This document shows, one piece after another, positions 60,632 through 64,000 of a stretch of DNA of 64,000 nt. The DNA is from Chloroflexota bacterium (GTDB lineage: Bacteria; Chloroflexota; Dehalococcoidia; UBA2979): the NCBI GenBank assembly GCA_947472995.1, contig CANJBO010000001.1:62001-126000 (forward strand), in the 5' to 3' direction. The stretch's first letter is position 1, and each line of letters opens with the position of its first letter. Under the pieces are notes generated by a model. That model did not search any database. It saw only the letters and a program-made list of their open reading frames with translations, and had not been told where the DNA came from. The position numbers and the translations under genes were made by a program.

Positions 60632-63298
60632 GTGCGGATGCGGCCCGGCGGGAACGTCCTCAGCATCCTCGTCACGTTCGGACTCGCGCTGTGCGGTCTC
60701 CTCGGCGCGCCGCGTGCCGCGCACGCACAGACGCCCACCAGCAGCGCGAGCGCGGTGTTCGCGCGCGTCGCGCCCTCGGTGCCGGTGATCGAGACGCCCG
60801 ACGGCCACGGCACGGGCTTCCTCATCGATCCGACCCACGTGATGACGGACGCGCACGTGATCGGGAACCTCGACACGGTGAGCGTGCGGTTCCCGGACGG
60901 CGCGACGTTCACTGCGAAGGTGGTCGTGCGCGATCGCCTGATCGACATGGCCGTGCTCGAGATCTCGACGCCGCGTGTCGTCACCACAAACGTCGCGCCG
61001 CCCCCCACCGAGATCGGCGCTGACCTGTACGTCCTCGGGTACCCCGGCCGGACGAGCAGCTCGAAGCAGCCCATCTTCAGCCGCGGGCTGCTGTCGCAGG
61101 TGCTGGCGTGGGACGACGCGCCGATGACGTACCTCCGCACCGACGCGAGCGGCGAGCCCGGCGTCAGCGGCGGACCGATCCTCGATGCGAGCGGCAACGT
61201 GGTCGGCGTCGTGCAGTTCCGCTCGTCGCAGGGGGGCTACCTCATCGGCGCCGCCGCCGCCGACATGCTGTCGCGCGCGCAGCGCTTCATGCGCGGCGAG
61301 AGCGTCGACGGCCTCGCGAGCCGCCCGCTGACCGGCACCGTCGGCCTCACCTTCGACATCGATCTCCGCGGCGGCGCGGAGCCCGAGGAGTCGTTCTTCG
61401 TCACACCGACCTCGGACGTGCTGGCGCGGCTCACGCTCGACTCGACGAGGTTCACCGGCACCGTCTCGATGACGGTGATCGAGGCGGGCGGCGACTGGAT
61501 CGCCAGCGGCGCGCTGAGCGGGACGAAGCGGACCGTCCCGGTCGCCGCGCCGTTGAAGGCCGGCAAGACCTACTGGATCAACGTGTCGTCGGACAACCCC
61601 GCACGGCTGAGCCTCAGGTCGAGCACGCCGATCGCGCGGTTCCTCGACGGCGACGACGTGCGCACGAGCGGCGGCCGCCACGTCGGGATGATGGACCACC
61701 CGAGCGACGTCGACTGCCGCCCGGTCACGCTGCGCGCGGGGCAGGTGATCACGGCGCGCGCCGAGTCGGTCGCGTTCGACCCGCTGCTCTACGTCGTCTC
61801 GCCCGGCGGCGTCGTGATGGCGGCCGAGGTCGAGAACATCGACGGCATCCGCGGCAGCAATGCGCGCGTGACGACGACGACCTCCTCCGACGGCGACTTC
61901 GTCGTCTGCGTCGGCGAGGCCGTGCCCTCGCCCGTCACCGGCGCCTACGTCCTGACCGTCGAGGCGAGCCCGGCGCCGCCCGTCGCCTCGAACACCGGTG
62001 GGTTCACCCTGAGCACCGCGCGACTCGCCCTCCCGCGCACGAACAACGCGACGGTCGCCCTCCGCGACGGCCGCATCATGGTGATCGGCGGCCTCGACGC
62101 GACGGGCCGGCGCCTCGACACCGCCGAGGTCTACGACCCCGCGACCGGCGCGGTGTCGACGGTGAGCGCACGCGACGTGGTCGCGCGACGCGATGTCACG
62201 GCCACGCTGCTGAAGGACGGGCGCGTGCTGGTGATCGGCGGCGTCTCCGAGGCCGGCGTCTCCGCAGTCGCCTCCGTTTACGACCCCACCGATGGCACGT
62301 GGATCACCGTCGGCTCGCTCGGCGAGGCGCGCGTGGGCGGCGAGGCGATCCTGCTCGACGACGGGCGCGTGCTCGTCGTCACCGGCTTCGGCAAGCTCGC
62401 CCCGCTCGCGACGGCCGAGCTGTTCGACCCGCGCACCGGTCAGTTCGCCCCGACCGGATCGATGGCCAGCGCGCGCAGCAGCCTCATCGCCTCGCGGCTC
62501 CTCGACGGTCGCGTGCTGATCGCGGGTGGGTTCGACGCGGAGAGCAACATCCTCGACACCGCGGAGATCTACGACCCGAAGAGCGGACGCTTCCGCGAGA
62601 CCGGCCGGCTGGCGCAGGCGCGGTACAACCACCACTCCACCACGCTGCCCAACGGCCGCGTGCTGATCACCGGCGGCGCGTCGAAGGACGGCGACCTCGG
62701 CGACGCGGAGCTGTACGACCCCGCGACCGGCGCGTTCAGCACCACCGGATCGATGCGCTTCCCGCGGCAAGCGCACTCGGCGCACCTGCTGCCCGACGGC
62801 CGTGTCCTGATCGCCAGCGGCATCTACCGCCTCGGCCCCGAGCGCGAGATCGTCGTGGAAGTCGGTGCGACCGAGGTCTACGACCCGGCGACCGGTCGCT
62901 TCGCGCTCGCCGGCGGCATGCGCGTGCCGCGCCAGCAGTCCGGGGCATCGCTCCCCGACGGCACCACCGTCTTCCTCGGCGGCACGACGGAGGTCGCGGC
63001 ACTCGACTCGATCGAGGTGTTCCGGCCGGGCGTCGCAGCGGCCGCGGGGAACGGCACGTTCCTCGCCGCGCCGGTGTTCAGCACGAGCGGGATCGCGCTG
63101 ACGATCTTCGGCGGCGGCAGCGTCGACCAGCTCGTCGCCACCGCGCGCACGGCGGGCGCCGAGGGCGTCTGGGTGCAGGACGGCGCCGGCATGCTGCGGC
63201 TGCTGATCGTCAACGGCCCCGCGTTCCTGGGCGACGTCTTCCGCAGTGCGTTCGCCGAGGGCCTGCGCGCCTCGACCCCCGTCACGCTCACGCGCTAG
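60632..63298 (+). CDS. secreted trypsin-like protease / Kelch-propeller protein with the shared C-terminal module
   Basis: An 888-residue exported protein. A signal peptide (NVLSILVTFGLALCGLLGAPRAAHA) is followed by a trypsin/DegP-like protease with His75 (TDAHVIG), Asp105 (LIDMAVLE) and Ser179 (GVSGGPILD). A PPC-like beta domain occupies about residues 225-340, with a further beta segment to ~450. About six or seven Kelch-type repeats (DGRVLVIGG, TAEVYDPATG) form a likely propeller at about 455-800. The last ~80 residues (from 63053) match two other secreted proteins here. GTG 60632 has GAGGGAG upstream. The propeller may present or bind the protease's substrate. Confidence 0.85.
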   Translation: MRMRPGGNVLSILVTFGLALCGLLGAPRAAHAQTPTSSASAVFARVAPSVPVIETPDGHGTGFLIDPTHVMTDAHVIGNLDTVSVRFPDGATFTAKVVVRDRLIDMAVLEISTPRVVTTNVAPPPTEIGADLYVLGYPGRTSSSKQPIFSRGLLSQVLAWDDAPMTYLRTDASGEPGVSGGPILDASGNVVGVVQFRSSQGGYLIGAAAADMLSRAQRFMRGESVDGLASRPLTGTVGLTFDIDLRGGAEPEESFFVTPTSDVLARLTLDSTRFTGTVSMTVIEAGGDWIASGALSGTKRTVPVAAPLKAGKTYWINVSSDNPARLSLRSSTPIARFLDGDDVRTSGGRHVGMMDHPSDVDCRPVTLRAGQVITARAESVAFDPLLYVVSPGGVVMAAEVENIDGIRGSNARVTTTTSSDGDFVVCVGEAVPSPVTGAYVLTVEASPAPPVASNTGGFTLSTARLALPRTNNATVALRDGRIMVIGGLDATGRRLDTAEVYDPATGAVSTVSARDVVARRDVTATLLKDGRVLVIGGVSEAGVSAVASVYDPTDGTWITVGSLGEARVGGEAILLDDGRVLVVTGFGKLAPLATAELFDPRTGQFAPTGSMASARSSLIASRLLDGRVLIAGGFDAESNILDTAEIYDPKSGRFRETGRLAQARYNHHSTTLPNGRVLITGGASKDGDLGDAELYDPATGAFSTTGSMRFPRQAHSAHLLPDGRVLIASGIYRLGPEREIVVEVGATEVYDPATGRFALAGGMRVPRQQSGASLPDGTTVFLGGTTEVAALDSIEVFRPGVAAAAGNGTFLAAPVFSTSGIALTIFGGGSVDQLVATARTAGAEGVWVQDGAGMLRLLIVNGPAFLGDVFRSAFAEGLRASTPVTLTR

Positions 63299-63305
63299 GA
63301 GCGCC

Positions 63306-64000
63306 ATGCAGATCGCAGTGCTGACCGGCGACGGCATCGGACCGGAGATCGTGGACGCGACGATCGAGGTGCTGCGCGCCGCCGACCGCGCGCACGGCCT
63401 CGACCTCACGTTCGAGCAGCACGCGATCGGGTTCGCGACGCTCGACACGCGCGGCACCACGCTGCCGGAGGCGGTCGTCGATGCCGCGCGAGCGAGCGAC
63501 GGGATCATCCTCGGGCCGGTCTCGCACCAGGACTACCCGCCGCGCGCGGAGGGCGGGCGCAACCCCTCCGGCGACCTGCGGATCGCGCTCGACCTCTGGG
63601 CGAACATCCGCCCGGCGCGGTCGCGCACCGGCATCCCGCACTACGGCCGGACGCCGATGGACCTCGTCATCGTGCGCGAGAACACCGAGGGCTTCTACGC
63701 CGACCGCAACATGTTCCAGGGCATCGGCGAGTTCATGCCGACGCCCGACATGGCGCTCTCGATCCGCAAGATCACGGCGCGCGCCTGCGAGCGGATCGCG
63801 CGCGCGGCGTTCGATCTCGCAGAGACGCGCCACCGCCACGTGACGGCCGTGCACAAGTCGAACGTGCTGCACGTGACGGAGGGCCTGTTCCTCGGCGAGG
63901 TGCGCAAGGTCGCCGCGCTGCACCCGGACGTGACGTACGACGAGCAGCTCGTCGACTCGATGGCCGCGCTGCTCGTGCGCGACGCGGAGCGGTACGACGT
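63306..64000 (+). CDS. isocitrate/isopropylmalate dehydrogenase family protein (partial, runs off the window)
   Basis: The first 231 residues of a decarboxylating beta-hydroxyacid dehydrogenase. The family start IAVLTGDGIGPEI, the substrate loop NIRPARSRTG, the VRENTEGFYAD motif near residue 123, and the AVHKSNVLHVTEG motif near 181 (with the catalytic Lys) are present. The NTEGFY form suggests an isocitrate, homoisocitrate or tartrate dehydrogenase-like enzyme rather than LeuB, but the 3' half is missing. It starts seven bases after the secreted protease's stop codon, with AGGAG overlapping that stop. Confidence 0.88.
   Translation, partial: MQIAVLTGDGIGPEIVDATIEVLRAADRAHGLDLTFEQHAIGFATLDTRGTTLPEAVVDAARASDGIILGPVSHQDYPPRAEGGRNPSGDLRIALDLWANIRPARSRTGIPHYGRTPMDLVIVRENTEGFYADRNMFQGIGEFMPTPDMALSIRKITARACERIARAAFDLAETRHRHVTAVHKSNVLHVTEGLFLGEVRKVAALHPDVTYDEQLVDSMAALLVRDAERYD

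Noticed and set aside
59642-63508. A 1288-codon antisense frame across the aldo/keto reductase and the secreted protease
   Set aside because: Same shadow effect. The opposite frames carry complete catalytic motifs and a signal peptide.
1-64000. CRISPR arrays, rRNA operons, prophage or integrase genes
   Set aside because: No regularly spaced repeats, rRNA sequence, phage structural genes or recombinases were found. The segment looks like ordinary core chromosome with secreted-protein islands.

Overview
The window is a contiguous, very GC-rich bacterial chromosome segment of about 45 protein genes, packed tightly, with many GTG/TTG starts and 4-base ATGA/GTGA overlaps. No rRNA, tRNA, CRISPR array, prophage or transposase was seen. 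Gene content points to Chloroflexota, perhaps a Dehalococcoidia-like lineage. The reasons are a DUF2298 (Chlor_Arch_YYY) protein beside an Agl23/TIGR03663-type protein, two families known mainly from Chloroflexota and Archaea, an rnc-smc-ftsY group, a DinG helicase with an N-terminal exonuclease, and MutS/MutL without MutH. The taxonomic placement is inference.

0-8.6 kb: rsmA-ispE, a small membrane protein, dinG-GNAT, then a leftward three-gene operon (tRNA nucleotidyltransferase family, a PHD/RING-like zinc finger, a small membrane protein). 7.9-13.7 kb: rnc-smc, an array of hairpins, and ftsY. 13.8-20.5 kb: a translationally coupled cassette (DUF2298, Agl23-like, flippase-like membrane protein, FAD oxidoreductase) that probably handles lipid-linked sugars. 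20.5-23.4 kb: a cupin and an isolated NuoE/NuoF-like NADH-oxidising pair. 23.5-26.3 kb: exported surface proteins (CSLREA/beta-helix protein, Tat-exported CHAP protein).

26.4-32.5 kb: mutS and mutL separated by an antisense subtilisin. 32.5-40.3 kb: a second, inverted copy of the hairpin array, a pterin-binding methyltransferase plus a class V aminotransferase, a SAM methyltransferase, a cobalamin riboswitch in front of an exported protein, a LOG protein with a degenerate kinase-like protein, and an MDR oxidoreductase. 40.3-44.6 kb: a leftward copper-handling group (CopC-CopD-cytochrome c fusion, an exported protein, a His-rich protein, a TauE/SafE permease). 44.7-50.8 kb: RND efflux adaptor and pump, and a dienelactone hydrolase lipoprotein. 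50.9-58.2 kb: rhomboid, CysH, a small charged protein, a DUF2520 protein, a PAS/GAF histidine kinase, and two CNNM/CorC proteins. 58.2-64 kb: a CHAP-like/SH3 secreted protein, an aldo/keto reductase, a secreted trypsin/Kelch protein, and the start of an isocitrate/isopropylmalate dehydrogenase family gene.

The observations most worth following are these: an unnamed C-terminal module of about 80 residues shared by three otherwise unrelated secreted proteins; a pair of inverted dispersed repeats built from hairpins about 20 kb apart; a B12 riboswitch controlling an exported protein of unknown function; the Chloroflexota/Archaea glycan cassette; a NuoF with a ferredoxin domain reduced to exactly one cluster; and a mutS whose conserved N-terminus lies upstream of any standard start codon.
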